Shown: positions 5,958-12,852 of the stretch, one piece after another
Position numbering within the stretch: position 1 is the first letter of the stretch
How the letters are laid out: each line of letters begins with the position of its first letter
Assembly: GCA_002383285.1 (NCBI GenBank)
Contig: DFXU01000061.1
Span: forward strand, 13,011 to 25,862
From: Caryophanales bacterium UBA4100
GTDB taxonomy: Bacteria; Bacillota; Bacilli; Paenibacillales; UBA4045
Reading direction: 5' to 3'
Length of the DNA: 12,852 nt
Position numbers and translations under genes: made by a program
Notes under the pieces: model-generated
What the model was told of the DNA's origin: nothing
The model's input: only the letters and a program-made list of their open reading frames with translations
Database searches by the model: none

Positions 5958-6764
5958 CTATAGTGGAACCATAAACCGCTCTCTACTTCGGAATGCAGCC
6001 CACTCCTTGAATCCGATGTCGATAAGTCTCTGCCGTACCAGCTCCCATTCATCTCCAACACGAGAATGAATATGAGCATCTGATCCGAAGGTTACCTTTA
6101 CACCATAATGTAATGCGCGGGCTAGAAGATCATCTGCTGGGTACCAACCACCGCATTCTTTCGTACTGCCTGATGTATTGATCTCTATGGCGACATCACA
6201 TTCAGCAATGACCTGTAAGGTCCGATCTACTGCGTCGGTTGGGATATCCCCGAATTCCGGATAATACCCTCTCATCGCATCAATATGTCCTAAGATATCG
6301 AACATACCACTCTTGGCGGATAGTATAATTTGTTCGTAATAGGCTGCTTTGGTTTCAATCTTCTCTTGCATGTTAAGCTTCTTCCAGCGATTACGATTAA
6401 AGATACTAATACCACCCACAGCATGAACGGAGCCTATAATATAATCGAAGGGATATTGATCATAAACGCTTCTATATAGCTCAGCATGCTTCGGGAAGAA
6501 GTCTGATTCAACACCAAGCAATACCTCAATTTGTTCCTTATACTCTTGCTTCAAGCTTAATACTTCCTTTATATATGAAGGAAATTCGCTCTTTGCCATT
6601 GCTATTCCCGGCTGCGGTTGATCGATTGGATTACCGAAGTATGGCGAGTGGTCAGAAATCCCAATCATGGTAAGTCCCTTTTCAATCGCTGCTTCAATAT
6701 ATTCACGAATACTCCCAACAGCATGACCACAACGATCGTGGTGGGTGTGAAAGTCAAACTTCAT
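5958..6764 (-). CDS. hisK: PHP-domain histidinol-phosphatase (HisK/HisJ family)
   Basis: A 268-residue PHP-superfamily metal-dependent phosphatase. It is predicted to hydrolyse L-histidinol phosphate to L-histidinol, the penultimate step of histidine synthesis, in the cytoplasm. Metal-site motifs run in PHP order: H6-T-H8 at the N-terminus, H14, SDH with His39, a GVESDFF segment, SVHAVGG, LGHIDAM, INTSG and GSDAH near the C-terminus. This matches the trinuclear-metal HisK fold. ATG 6764 has GAAAGG nine nt upstream; a TTG at 6773 would touch that ribosome site and is less likely. It follows lysR by only 21 bp and is followed by a clear terminator, so the two form an operon. Other his genes are absent, so a different phosphate ester as substrate is possible, as for many PHP proteins. 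Confidence 0.88.
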   Translation of the reverse strand: MKFDFHTHHDRCGHAVGSIREYIEAAIEKGLTMIGISDHSPYFGNPIDQPQPGIAMAKSEFPSYIKEVLSLKQEYKEQIEVLLGVESDFFPKHAELYRSVYDQYPFDYIIGSVHAVGGISIFNRNRWKKLNMQEKIETKAAYYEQIILSAKSGMFDILGHIDAMRGYYPEFGDIPTDAVDRTLQVIAECDVAIEINTSGSTKECGGWYPADDLLARALHYGVKVTFGSDAHIHSRVGDEWELVRQRLIDIGFKEWAAFRSRERFMVPL

Positions 6765-6785
6765 ATCACTCAACCTTTCTCAATA

Positions 6786-7688
6786 TTATTCTGATCCATG
6801 AAATTGTGATTGAGGCATCCCCTTTAGATCAAGTAAGAATTGCTGCATAGCAGAATTAAGGTATCGACCTGATTTGTAGATGACACCAACCGGATGACTG
6901 ATCTCAAGCTCCGGAACATGTATCATCTTTAGTGAGCCTCGCTTCAGCTCTTCAGCTATAGACAGCTTAGAAACAATAGCTGCACCAAGATTCAATTCAA
7001 CCATTCGCTTAACCTCTTCACTGCTAGAAAGCTCCATCACAATCTGTGGTACAATACCTAATTTACTAAAAATTTGATCCACGAACCGACGTCCAGCTGT
7101 CTCTGGTGTCAACAAGATCAAGGGGATGTCCCTCAGTGATTCTATTCTGGTATGAGATATATTCGCCATTGAGTGTTCTGGGGAGACAACTAGCTCAAAA
7201 GTATCATAATAGAGGGTAGAGGTTTCAAGCATTGCTGTTTTCTCAAACAAATAGGCAATCCCAATATCAACATTTCCATTCTCCACGCTTGTCATAATCT
7301 GTGATGAGGACATCGAATGGATCGTAGTCTTAATATGTGGGAATTGATCTTGAAAGTAAGATAACACCCGAGGCAATGTTTGCATCGCAATCGAGGTCGT
7401 TGTACCTAATGTAATATGTCCTTGAGGAGTATCATCAAGATCCGCAAGCTTCTGCTTCAGATCCTCAACAGTTCTTAGTATACTCTGTGCATGCGCTAAA
7501 AATAATAAGCCGCTATCTGTCAACGTAACAGGTTGATTACGATCAATAAGAATCGTCTTGAATTCGTCCTCCAAGCTCTTGATTTGAGCAGATACTGCAG
7601 GCTGTGTCAAGTTTAATAACTCACCAGCTTTGCGGAAGCTCATCGTCTTAGAGATAGTAATAAGTGTTTCTAATTGATTAATGTTCAT
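6786..7688 (-). CDS. LysR-family transcriptional regulator
   Basis: A 300-residue LysR-type regulator. The winged helix-turn-helix is at the N-terminus (about 5-60), with AGELLNLTQPAVSAQIKSLE (21-40) holding the recognition helix. A linker helix follows at about 60-85, and a periplasmic-binding-protein-like effector domain at about 90-290, starting at GHITLGTTTSIA. It resembles the CysL/YwfK group of Bacillus, but the effector cannot be named. ATG 7688 has TAGGAGG six nt upstream. It is transcribed first in an operon with hisK and diverges from the CDF transporter gene, so it may regulate that intergenic region and itself, as LysR proteins usually do. Confidence 0.93.
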   Translation of the reverse strand: MNINQLETLITISKTMSFRKAGELLNLTQPAVSAQIKSLEDEFKTILIDRNQPVTLTDSGLLFLAHAQSILRTVEDLKQKLADLDDTPQGHITLGTTTSIAMQTLPRVLSYFQDQFPHIKTTIHSMSSSQIMTSVENGNVDIGIAYLFEKTAMLETSTLYYDTFELVVSPEHSMANISHTRIESLRDIPLILLTPETAGRRFVDQIFSKLGIVPQIVMELSSSEEVKRMVELNLGAAIVSKLSIAEELKRGSLKMIHVPELEISHPVGVIYKSGRYLNSAMQQFLLDLKGMPQSQFHGSE

Positions 7689-7755
7689 ATTTGCCTCCTA
7701 ACAAAAAAAATGATCAACATCCGTAAACTGCTAAGAATTATTTATTAATCACTCC

Positions 7756-7784
7756 ATTATAAGGCAGTTTTTGAAACACAGCAA
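7756..7784 (-). promoter_or_regulatory. Sigma-A promoter of lysR-hisK
   Basis: On the minus strand, TTGCTG (7784-7779), a 17-bp spacer and TATAAT (7761-7756) form a good vegetative promoter. Transcription would start near 7749, leaving a leader of about 60 nt before the lysR ATG. Confidence 0.65.
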
Positions 7785-7829
7785 CTTCAATAGCATATCC
7801 TGACACTTGAGAAATTGTAAACTCATGCA

Positions 7830-7858
7830 TTGCGCCTTTAGAATGAGAGGATTATAAT
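7830..7858 (+). promoter_or_regulatory. Sigma-A promoter of the CDF transporter gene
   Basis: TTGCGC (7830-7835), a 17-bp spacer and a consensus TATAAT (7853-7858) lie 34 bp before the ATG. The -35 is weak (three of six), which suits a gene needing an activator. Its -35 and that of lysR are about 46 bp apart and point away from each other. Confidence 0.6.
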
Positions 7859-7892
7859 TCAGTTAACAATCCAAGGAAGGAGATATAATTCG

Positions 7893-8828
7893 ATGTATGA
7901 CTTTCATCATTTGCCTCATGAGAAACAACAGACTCGTTCAAGGCGAACGCTCTGGATCACATTAATACTGACATTATTCTTTACGATCGTAGAGATCATA
8001 GGCGGCCTTCTATCCAATTCATTGGCCCTGCTGTCCGATTCCGCTCATATGATATCGGATGTCATTGCATTAGGATTAAGTATGACAGCGATTTATCTCG
8101 CTACCCGACCGGCCAATGCCCGCTTTACATACGGTTATCTTAGATTCGAGATCATCGCATCTTTCCTAAACGGACTCGCTCTAGCAATTATTGCAATTGG
8201 TATATTCATAGAGGGAATTCGCAGAGCAATTAACCCTGAGGAAATCGATCTCTCACTCATGCTCTTCATCGCTAGCATCGGCCTCGTTGTGAATATTGTG
8301 TTGACTATCATCCTGAGCCGGAGTATGAAGGATGAAGAGAATCTTAATATTCAGAGTGCTCTGTGGCATTTTATCGGGGATTTATTAAGCTCAATCGGCG
8401 TCATAGTATCGGCCATCATCATATATTTCACTGGCTTCATTATATTTGACCCTATCATTAGTATTGTGATTGGCGGAATTATCTTCTCAGGCGGAGCAAG
8501 GATTATTCGCGAATCCTATCTGATTCTGATGGAATCTGTACCACATAAATTTGATCTTGATGATGTTCGGACGAATATTGCAGCGGTTGAAGGGGTTGAG
8601 GATGTGCATGAGCTACATCTGTGGGCGATATCCTCGGACCACTATTCGTTATCTGCGCATGTGTTCATTGACAATAACATTCAACCTTTCTGCATTATTC
8701 TTGCGATCAATGATACCTTGAAGAGTAACTATGGCATAACACATTCTACGATTCAGATGGAGAATGTAGACATTCATCCTCATGGTGAATATGGTCGTGA
8801 TTTTAAGTCAACCCATACTTCCTCTTAA
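7893..8828 (+). CDS. CDF-family divalent metal cation efflux transporter (CzcD/ZitB-like)
   Basis: A 311-residue cation diffusion facilitator, predicted to export zinc or similar divalent metals in exchange for protons across the cytoplasmic membrane. Six hydrophobic segments span about 19-205. The intramembrane metal site is the pair of HxxxD motifs: H52-x3-D56 in TM2 (DSAHMISD) and H159-x3-D163 in TM5 (HFIGD). Two His and two Asp is the zinc-preferring arrangement of CzcD/ZitB. The FTYGYLRFE motif (78-86) is a CDF signature. The cytoplasmic domain (about 210-311) contains VEDVHELHLWAI. The N-terminus carries a short HHLPH histidine cluster (5-9). GGAAGGAG precedes ATG 7893. Its 3' end overlaps the convergent ECF S-component gene by 26 bp. 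Divergent lysR suggests shared regulation. Confidence 0.93.
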   Translation: MYDFHHLPHEKQQTRSRRTLWITLILTLFFTIVEIIGGLLSNSLALLSDSAHMISDVIALGLSMTAIYLATRPANARFTYGYLRFEIIASFLNGLALAIIAIGIFIEGIRRAINPEEIDLSLMLFIASIGLVVNIVLTIILSRSMKDEENLNIQSALWHFIGDLLSSIGVIVSAIIIYFTGFIIFDPIISIVIGGIIFSGGARIIRESYLILMESVPHKFDLDDVRTNIAAVEGVEDVHELHLWAISSDHYSLSAHVFIDNNIQPFCIILAINDTLKSNYGITHSTIQMENVDIHPHGEYGRDFKSTHTSS

Positions 8829-9489
8829 ATCGTTCTAGAATACGAATCCAGGATTTAGAGAATAGCAGTATGAATAGAACGTTCGAGCCGGCATGCAGCA
8901 GGTCGAAGATGACACCTGCTGCATATATGGTAACAATTGCTCCCCAAGATATATCCGCCATTCTGGCAATAACATCAACTAAATTCATCACCCATCCGAA
9001 TAATATTCCTGCAGCAAACCCGAATATAACCTTGCCCCACATCGTACGCATCCACCATGTATTCCTCAATAATCCTGCTGCGCAGCCAATCATCCCCCAA
9101 CAGAACATTTGCCATGGTGTCCATGGTCCTTGTCCAATGAACATGTTGGAGACAATAGCTGAGAGTGCTCCAATCATAAACCCACTCTGAGCACCGAACA
9201 CTAATCCACTTACAATTATAATGAATGTCATTGGAAGCACGTTTGGAATAGCTGCAAATGGTACCCGACTGACTGCTGCTATAGCAATGAGCATCACGAT
9301 CATCATCACCTCACGTGATTGCATCTTCTTAGCTTCATACTTCAGGAAGAAGGGGAGCATGGCTAATACCACAAATACTAAGCTTAATAGCCAGTATTGA
9401 TGATGTGCGACAACTGACATCATAGCAATACCAATAATGAAGAGTCCAATGACTATAGGTAGCATATACCGGCGATAAACTATTGCCAT
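8803..9489 (-). CDS. ECF transporter S component (substrate-binding membrane subunit, probably corrinoid)
   Basis: A 228-residue, highly hydrophobic membrane protein with roughly six to eight hydrophobic segments and a basic C-terminal tail (RILERFKRKYG). It is the subunit that binds the vitamin in an energy-coupling-factor transporter. Conserved features of this S-component group are SRVPFAAIPNVLP (74-86), GLVFGAQSGFMIG, and GQGPWTPWQM (119-128). In the operon it is the last gene; ATG 9489 overlaps the ATPase stop by ten nt (ATGGCAATAG), so translation is coupled. AGGAGG lies 13 nt before the ATG, a little far. Cobalamin or another corrinoid is the best guess from the DUF4430 neighbour and similarity to CbrT-type loci. 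It could instead be another vitamin. The 3' end overlaps the CDF gene tail to tail. Confidence 0.85.
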   Translation of the reverse strand: MAIVYRRYMLPIVIGLFIIGIAMMSVVAHHQYWLLSLVFVVLAMLPFFLKYEAKKMQSREVMMIVMLIAIAAVSRVPFAAIPNVLPMTFIIIVSGLVFGAQSGFMIGALSAIVSNMFIGQGPWTPWQMFCWGMIGCAAGLLRNTWWMRTMWGKVIFGFAAGILFGWVMNLVDVIARMADISWGAIVTIYAAGVIFDLLHAGSNVLFILLFSKSWIRILERFKRKYGLT

Positions 9490-11195
9490 AATCGAGTCAC
9501 ATCCTCCTCTATTAATGCTTCTGGCAGATGATGACGGACCATGCGATTAATAGATGTAGTATAGAAATAATTCTGACTGAAAAATTCGTGTGGTGTACCA
9601 TTAGATGCTACTTCTCCATCGAACAATAATGAACATCGCGTTGCAGTAGCAGCAGCAAATTCAATATCATGTGTCACCATAAGCAGTGTTAATCCCTCTT
9701 GATGTAAATTCTTCAGCATGCTAATTAGTTGAAGCTTGGACTCTGGATCTAGTCCCTTCGTGGGCTCATCTAAGAGTAATATCCTCGGCTGACCAAGCAG
9801 TACACACCCAAGAGCTAACTTCTGTTGTTCTCCACCACTCAAGTCATGAGGGTGGCGAGTGAGCAGGCTATCCAATGAGAATTTCAATGCCATCTGCCGC
9901 GCTTGCTGTGTAGAACCCGATCCTTCTATTCGCTGTGCAGCTAAGGTTAACTCCTCTTGCACTGTATTACACACAAAGTAGGCCATAGGATTCTGTGGTA
10001 AGAGCCCAATTGTACGATATAGCTGCTTGCTAGAGATGCTCTTCAGCTTATTACCCTCTAACCATATTTGGCCCTTCAAGGGCTTTATCAATCCTGCAGC
10101 CATATGTAATAAGGTCGACTTGCCGGCAGCATTACCACCTAACAGAGCCAACCATTCATTACTCCGAAGCTCTAAAGAAAGTCGATTTAATACAAGCGGT
10201 TGTTCCTCTGAATAACCAAAGCTCACTTCATCCATACGTAATAACGGCTGTTGACTTCCTTTAACTCCCCCATGAAATCGTGATCTAGCTATTTGATCCT
10301 GAGGTGAGCTATTCCCGGGAGATGAGGCTATTCTATCTTCTGAATGATTACATGCCCAAGCATCAAACCATGAGCGACCTTCCTTCACACTCAAGGGTAC
10401 TGTCGTCTTCGTCACATCCTTCTCTAATGACAAGTAGAGCATAGAGGGTGCTGGCAAATAAGCCTTGAATCGATCCCGTGACTCTTGCCACATATAAATC
10501 GCTGCTTCTGTACGGTCTCCATCGAAGATAATCGTGCCTTCGTCCATAACTAATACACGATCGGCAATTGGCAATGCATCATCCAGTCGGTGCTCACTCA
10601 TTATAACTGTTACCCCTAGCTCTTGATTTAAGCGCCGAATCGTCTGCATAAACTGCTTGGCGGCTATTGGATCAAGCTGAGCTGTAGGCTCATCAAGCAA
10701 CAATACCTTCGGCTGCAGCACAATAACGGATGCTAGATTAACTAATTGCTTCTGCCCTCCAGATAGTTCATCTGTCAGCTGATCCATCCAAGACTCCATG
10801 TCAAAATAATGTGCCATCTCCGCCATCCTCGAACGAATCGTTGGCGTATCAAAGCCTAGGTTCTCTAGGCCGAACACTAGCTCCTGACGAACGTTCTCCA
10901 TGACAATCTGACTGTCAGGATGCTGCATGACCATTCCTATATCTCCAGGTGGAATTCTCTTTGTCTGAGCTTCGTCATACATATCTATTCCTTTATATAA
11001 CACTTGCCCGCTTCTCACACCAACCGGCGTAAGCTCAGGCTTCAAGTGACGGAGCAGCGTTGTTTTGCCACAGCCTGTCGATCCACATACCAATACAAAG
11101 CTACCCTCGGCTATCTCCAAGGAAACCCCATTAATCGCATTGGAATCCGCATCCGGGAATGCAAAATATAAATTTCTTATCTCTAGCTTCTCCAT
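9480..11195 (-). CDS. Energy-coupling factor ATPase, EcfA and EcfA' fused in one chain
   Basis: A 571-residue protein with two complete ABC nucleotide-binding domains, which powers the ECF transporter at the inner face of the membrane. Domain 1 has Walker A GSTGCGKTT (38-46), Q-loop Gln91 with PDSQ, signature LSGGQ (144-148), Walker B LLLDEP (165-170) and switch His202. Domain 2 has Walker A GGNAAGKST (353-361), Gln401, signature LSGGE (452-456), Walker B LLLDEP (473-478) and a THD switch. A polar, low-complexity linker (about 260-318) joins them; most ECF systems use two separate ATPases. The open frame extends to 11267, but ATG 11195 has GGGGAGGGAG eight nt upstream and starts right at the EIRNLYFAF strand. 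It overlaps the EcfT gene by 13 nt and the S-component gene by ten. Confidence 0.95.
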   Translation of the reverse strand: MEKLEIRNLYFAFPDADSNAINGVSLEIAEGSFVLVCGSTGCGKTTLLRHLKPELTPVGVRSGQVLYKGIDMYDEAQTKRIPPGDIGMVMQHPDSQIVMENVRQELVFGLENLGFDTPTIRSRMAEMAHYFDMESWMDQLTDELSGGQKQLVNLASVIVLQPKVLLLDEPTAQLDPIAAKQFMQTIRRLNQELGVTVIMSEHRLDDALPIADRVLVMDEGTIIFDGDRTEAAIYMWQESRDRFKAYLPAPSMLYLSLEKDVTKTTVPLSVKEGRSWFDAWACNHSEDRIASSPGNSSPQDQIARSRFHGGVKGSQQPLLRMDEVSFGYSEEQPLVLNRLSLELRSNEWLALLGGNAAGKSTLLHMAAGLIKPLKGQIWLEGNKLKSISSKQLYRTIGLLPQNPMAYFVCNTVQEELTLAAQRIEGSGSTQQARQMALKFSLDSLLTRHPHDLSGGEQQKLALGCVLLGQPRILLLDEPTKGLDPESKLQLISMLKNLHQEGLTLLMVTHDIEFAAATATRCSLLFDGEVASNGTPHEFFSQNYFYTTSINRMVRHHLPEALIEEDVTRLWQ

Positions 11196-12046
11196 TGAAG
11201 CTTCTCCCTCCCCTCTATTATGAGTGGGATCATTAAATAGCACATGAATATGAATAGCTGACCCCATTCTAAGCCATTATCCATCATTCGCTCATCTAGA
11301 GAAGGGTAAATCGCCATCACACCATATCCATACATCCATCCAACAATAATAATTAGGAACAGCATGATGATCCAAGCTAATGAAATTCGGTCGCGTAGAC
11401 CCATCTTATAATGATCATAGGAGCTACGTGGTCCAGAGCCATACCCCTTAGCTGCAAGAGCATCCGCAGTATGCATTGCTTCCTCAAGCGACCAGACTAA
11501 GGCTATCTGCAATAAGCGGGCACCGTTCTTCAAGCGTTCAATCAAGCTTCCTTGGCGCAGACTAACTCCCCTTGTACGTTGAATATCAATGATCGTGGAT
11601 AATCTTCTTCTTAGCAAGGGTACAAACCGAACTGCCATCGCTGTCATTACCGCAATTCTTGGTGATATCCTAGAGAAAATGTAAAGAAACTTAAGCGTCC
11701 CCACAAGCGCGTTATAGCTTAGAAACATTATTAGCACGCACAATACCAGTAGCATCATAGTGAAACCATAGATAATTGACTCTAGCACGATCGGAATGTC
11801 CTTAATATAGAATAACACCCAATCTCCCCGATGAGAGAAGATTGGGTTCCAGATCAGGATTGATAATGCTATCACCATATATGCCCACATCCACTCACGA
11901 AGCTGCCTCCAAGCGCCATTCAACCACACTTGCACCAGCAGTACAGCTAATGCGAGGAATAGGAATAGTGGGTGAAACTGTACCATGCATAACAAGCCTA
12001 AGCCACCGTAATAAGCAACAATAACAACAGGATGCATCATCTGCAT
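11183..12046 (-). CDS. ecfT: Energy-coupling factor transmembrane protein EcfT
   Basis: A 287-residue membrane scaffold that links the ATPase to the S component. Hydrophobic segments lie at about 7-44, 53-68, 85-125 and 232-280. The two cytoplasmic coupling helices carry the family's xRG-type motifs as IQRTRG (155-160) and ALAAKGYGSGPR (196-207); both deviate slightly from the usual ARG. I chose ATG 12046, which gives the usual MHP-type N-terminus and follows the lipoprotein stop by 17 nt, though its ribosome site (GGAT) is weak. GTG 12106 has AAGGGG ten nt upstream, but would overlap the conserved end of the lipoprotein gene and add a basic 20-residue tail. The 3' end overlaps the ATPase gene by 13 nt. 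Confidence 0.9.
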   Translation of the reverse strand: MQMMHPVVIVAYYGGLGLLCMVQFHPLFLFLALAVLLVQVWLNGAWRQLREWMWAYMVIALSILIWNPIFSHRGDWVLFYIKDIPIVLESIIYGFTMMLLVLCVLIMFLSYNALVGTLKFLYIFSRISPRIAVMTAMAVRFVPLLRRRLSTIIDIQRTRGVSLRQGSLIERLKNGARLLQIALVWSLEEAMHTADALAAKGYGSGPRSSYDHYKMGLRDRISLAWIIMLFLIIIVGWMYGYGVMAIYPSLDERMMDNGLEWGQLFIFMCYLMIPLIIEGREKLQWRS

Positions 12047-12063
12047 CCCACTATCCGTTGCTC

Positions 12064-12666
12064 TTAATTTTCTGGCTCCTCGCTTAGCTCTACGCTGTAT
12101 ATCCACTCTACAACGTCCCCTTTATTCAGCTTCACAGCACCGGCACTCTTCTCAGCGAACTGGCCATTTATCTTGAATAACCATCCACTACCAGCACCTT
12201 GATCGAATTCATATAAATTTGCTATCCCTTCAACGTAACTCAGCATGCCACTGCCTCGATACTCCAATGGAATTCGATGCGCCTTAGTGACCTGCTTCAG
12301 TACATCAAGTACATTATCGCCATCGTGCCATTCCATGTAGGTTGGCTCTAGGATAACTCCCTTCTTCTCATCCCCAATAATGGAAATCATCACAGATGTG
12401 AGAAGCTCAGGAGTTTGTACCGCAGCTGATTCTTTAGCAGGTGACTCTTTCAATGAGGCAGATGATTTCTCTGTTGCAGGTGCTTCCTCCCGTGCGAGAG
12501 CTTCTTCTTGCGCGGGTGCTTCATCTTGTGCGAGTGCTTCATCTTCTTTTGACACGTTTTGAATTTCCGCATCTGCTCCACTTGATTGGCTCCCACAGCT
12601 CGAGATCAAGAAAACCATGAATACTAGAAGAATAAGTATGAGCAGTCTATTTCTACTTCTATTCAT
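12064..12666 (-). CDS. DUF4430 (transcobalamin C-terminal-like) lipoprotein
   Basis: A 200-residue predicted lipoprotein anchored to the outer face of the membrane. The signal peptide has a basic start (MNRSRNR), a hydrophobic core (8-20) and the lipobox I21-S-S-C24. Residues 42-65 are four copies of a six-residue acidic repeat, part of a spacer rich in Glu, Ala and Ser (to about 88). DUF4430 fills about 90-196, with VLDVLKQV, GSGWLFKINGQ and the closing GDVVEWIYSVEL. This domain is related to the C-terminal domain of transcobalamin and intrinsic factor, so the protein probably hands a corrinoid to the ECF transporter encoded next to it. That role is inferred. AAGGAGAGG precedes ATG 12666. 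No terminator separates it from the SLH gene upstream. Confidence 0.88.
   Translation of the reverse strand: MNRSRNRLLILILLVFMVFLISSCGSQSSGADAEIQNVSKEDEALAQDEAPAQEEALAREEAPATEKSSASLKESPAKESAAVQTPELLTSVMISIIGDEKKGVILEPTYMEWHDGDNVLDVLKQVTKAHRIPLEYRGSGMLSYVEGIANLYEFDQGAGSGWLFKINGQFAEKSAGAVKLNKGDVVEWIYSVELSEEPEN
12472..12543 (-). repeat. Four tandem 18-bp units in the lipoprotein spacer
   Basis: The units encode DEALAQ, DEAPAQ, EEALAR and EEAPAT (residues 42-65). At DNA level, GTGCTTCATCTTG and close variants recur every 18 bp. Gain or loss of a unit would keep the frame, so the spacer length could vary between strains. Confidence 0.7.
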
Positions 12667-12738
12667 ACAATATCCTCTCCTTCATAACAAGTGACTCGCC
12701 GTATACGTACAAATGCCCTAAGTAGCATGTCTCCCCGG

Positions 12739-12852
12739 CTATTTCTCGTGAATGCGAACAGCTATCGCAGCAGCCATCTCTCGGGTTACTGGTGCAAGCG
12801 GCATAAACATGCCATCGCTACCGTAGAGAATACCATAATCTACAACTGCAGA
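12739..12852 (-). CDS. C-terminus of an SLH-domain surface protein
   Basis: The last 37 codons of a gene that begins beyond the right edge, ending in TAG (12739-12741). The residues VVDYGILYGSDGMFMPLAPVTREMAAAIAVRIHEK match the second half of an S-layer-homology repeat: G-x-x-G at the middle, a P before VTREM, and a closing amphipathic helix. SLH repeats anchor exported proteins to pyruvylated secondary cell-wall polymer. Seventy-two bp with no terminator separate it from the DUF4430 lipoprotein gene, so it probably heads the same operon. Whether its missing part carries DUF4430 or alpha-toroid (prenyltransferase-like) domains cannot be seen here. Confidence 0.8.
   Translation of the reverse strand, partial: SAVVDYGILYGSDGMFMPLAPVTREMAAAIAVRIHEK

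Noticed and set aside
11196..11267. 24-codon N-terminal extension of the EcfA gene
   Set aside because: No ribosome site for it, it lies wholly inside ecfT, and ATG 11195 has a strong site and begins at the conserved domain.
12047..12106. GTG start for ecfT inside the lipoprotein gene
   Set aside because: The AAGGGG before it is part of the conserved NKGDVVEW coding sequence, and the added residues are unlike EcfT N-termini. Not fully excluded.

Overview
The window looks like a piece of a low-to-moderate GC Firmicute chromosome, most likely Paenibacillaceae. This is inferred from strong AGGAGG-type ribosome sites, frequent TTG starts, an S-layer-homology protein, a Firmicute-type CheX, a YfmL-like DEAD-box helicase and an ATG22/UMF1-type MFS protein. 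No phage, insertion sequence, CRISPR array, tRNA or rRNA was seen.

Layout: (1) 1-2598, minus strand: orphan cheX, then a short-chain dehydrogenase, then a DEAD-box helicase that runs off the left edge. A 10-bp RNA hairpin lies between cheX and the dehydrogenase. (2) 2780-3724, plus strand: a cytoplasmic zinc-dependent phospholipase C family protein behind an extended -10 promoter. It meets the next gene tail to tail, sharing the stop tetranucleotide TTAA. (3) 3721-5675, minus strand: a SAM methyltransferase, apparently started by a rare ATT codon, followed by an MFS transporter started by TTG. (4) 5700-5957: no protein gene. It holds inverted repeats, an extended -10, a C-rich stretch and a strong plus-strand terminator, which together look like a small RNA gene of about 88 nt. 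Facing it is the terminator of the lysR-hisK operon. (5) 5958-7688, minus strand: LysR regulator then PHP-type histidinol-phosphatase. Divergent from it is a CDF metal exporter (7893-8828, plus); both directions have a recognisable promoter. (6) 8803-12852, minus strand: an SLH-domain surface protein (only its C-terminus is present), a DUF4430 lipoprotein, EcfT, a fused two-domain EcfA and an ECF S component. Some of these genes overlap or nearly abut, and the set forms one uptake operon.

How they work together: the clearest functional unit is region 6, a complete group II ECF vitamin transporter with surface partners. DUF4430 is related to the C-terminal domain of transcobalamin and intrinsic factor, so a corrinoid is the best guess for the substrate. 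The LysR-HisK pair and the CDF gene share a divergent control region. The remaining genes are housekeeping or unlinked functions. The most novel item is the candidate C-rich small RNA at about 5805-5892. Its run of six C could pair with the G-rich ribosome sites that are common here.
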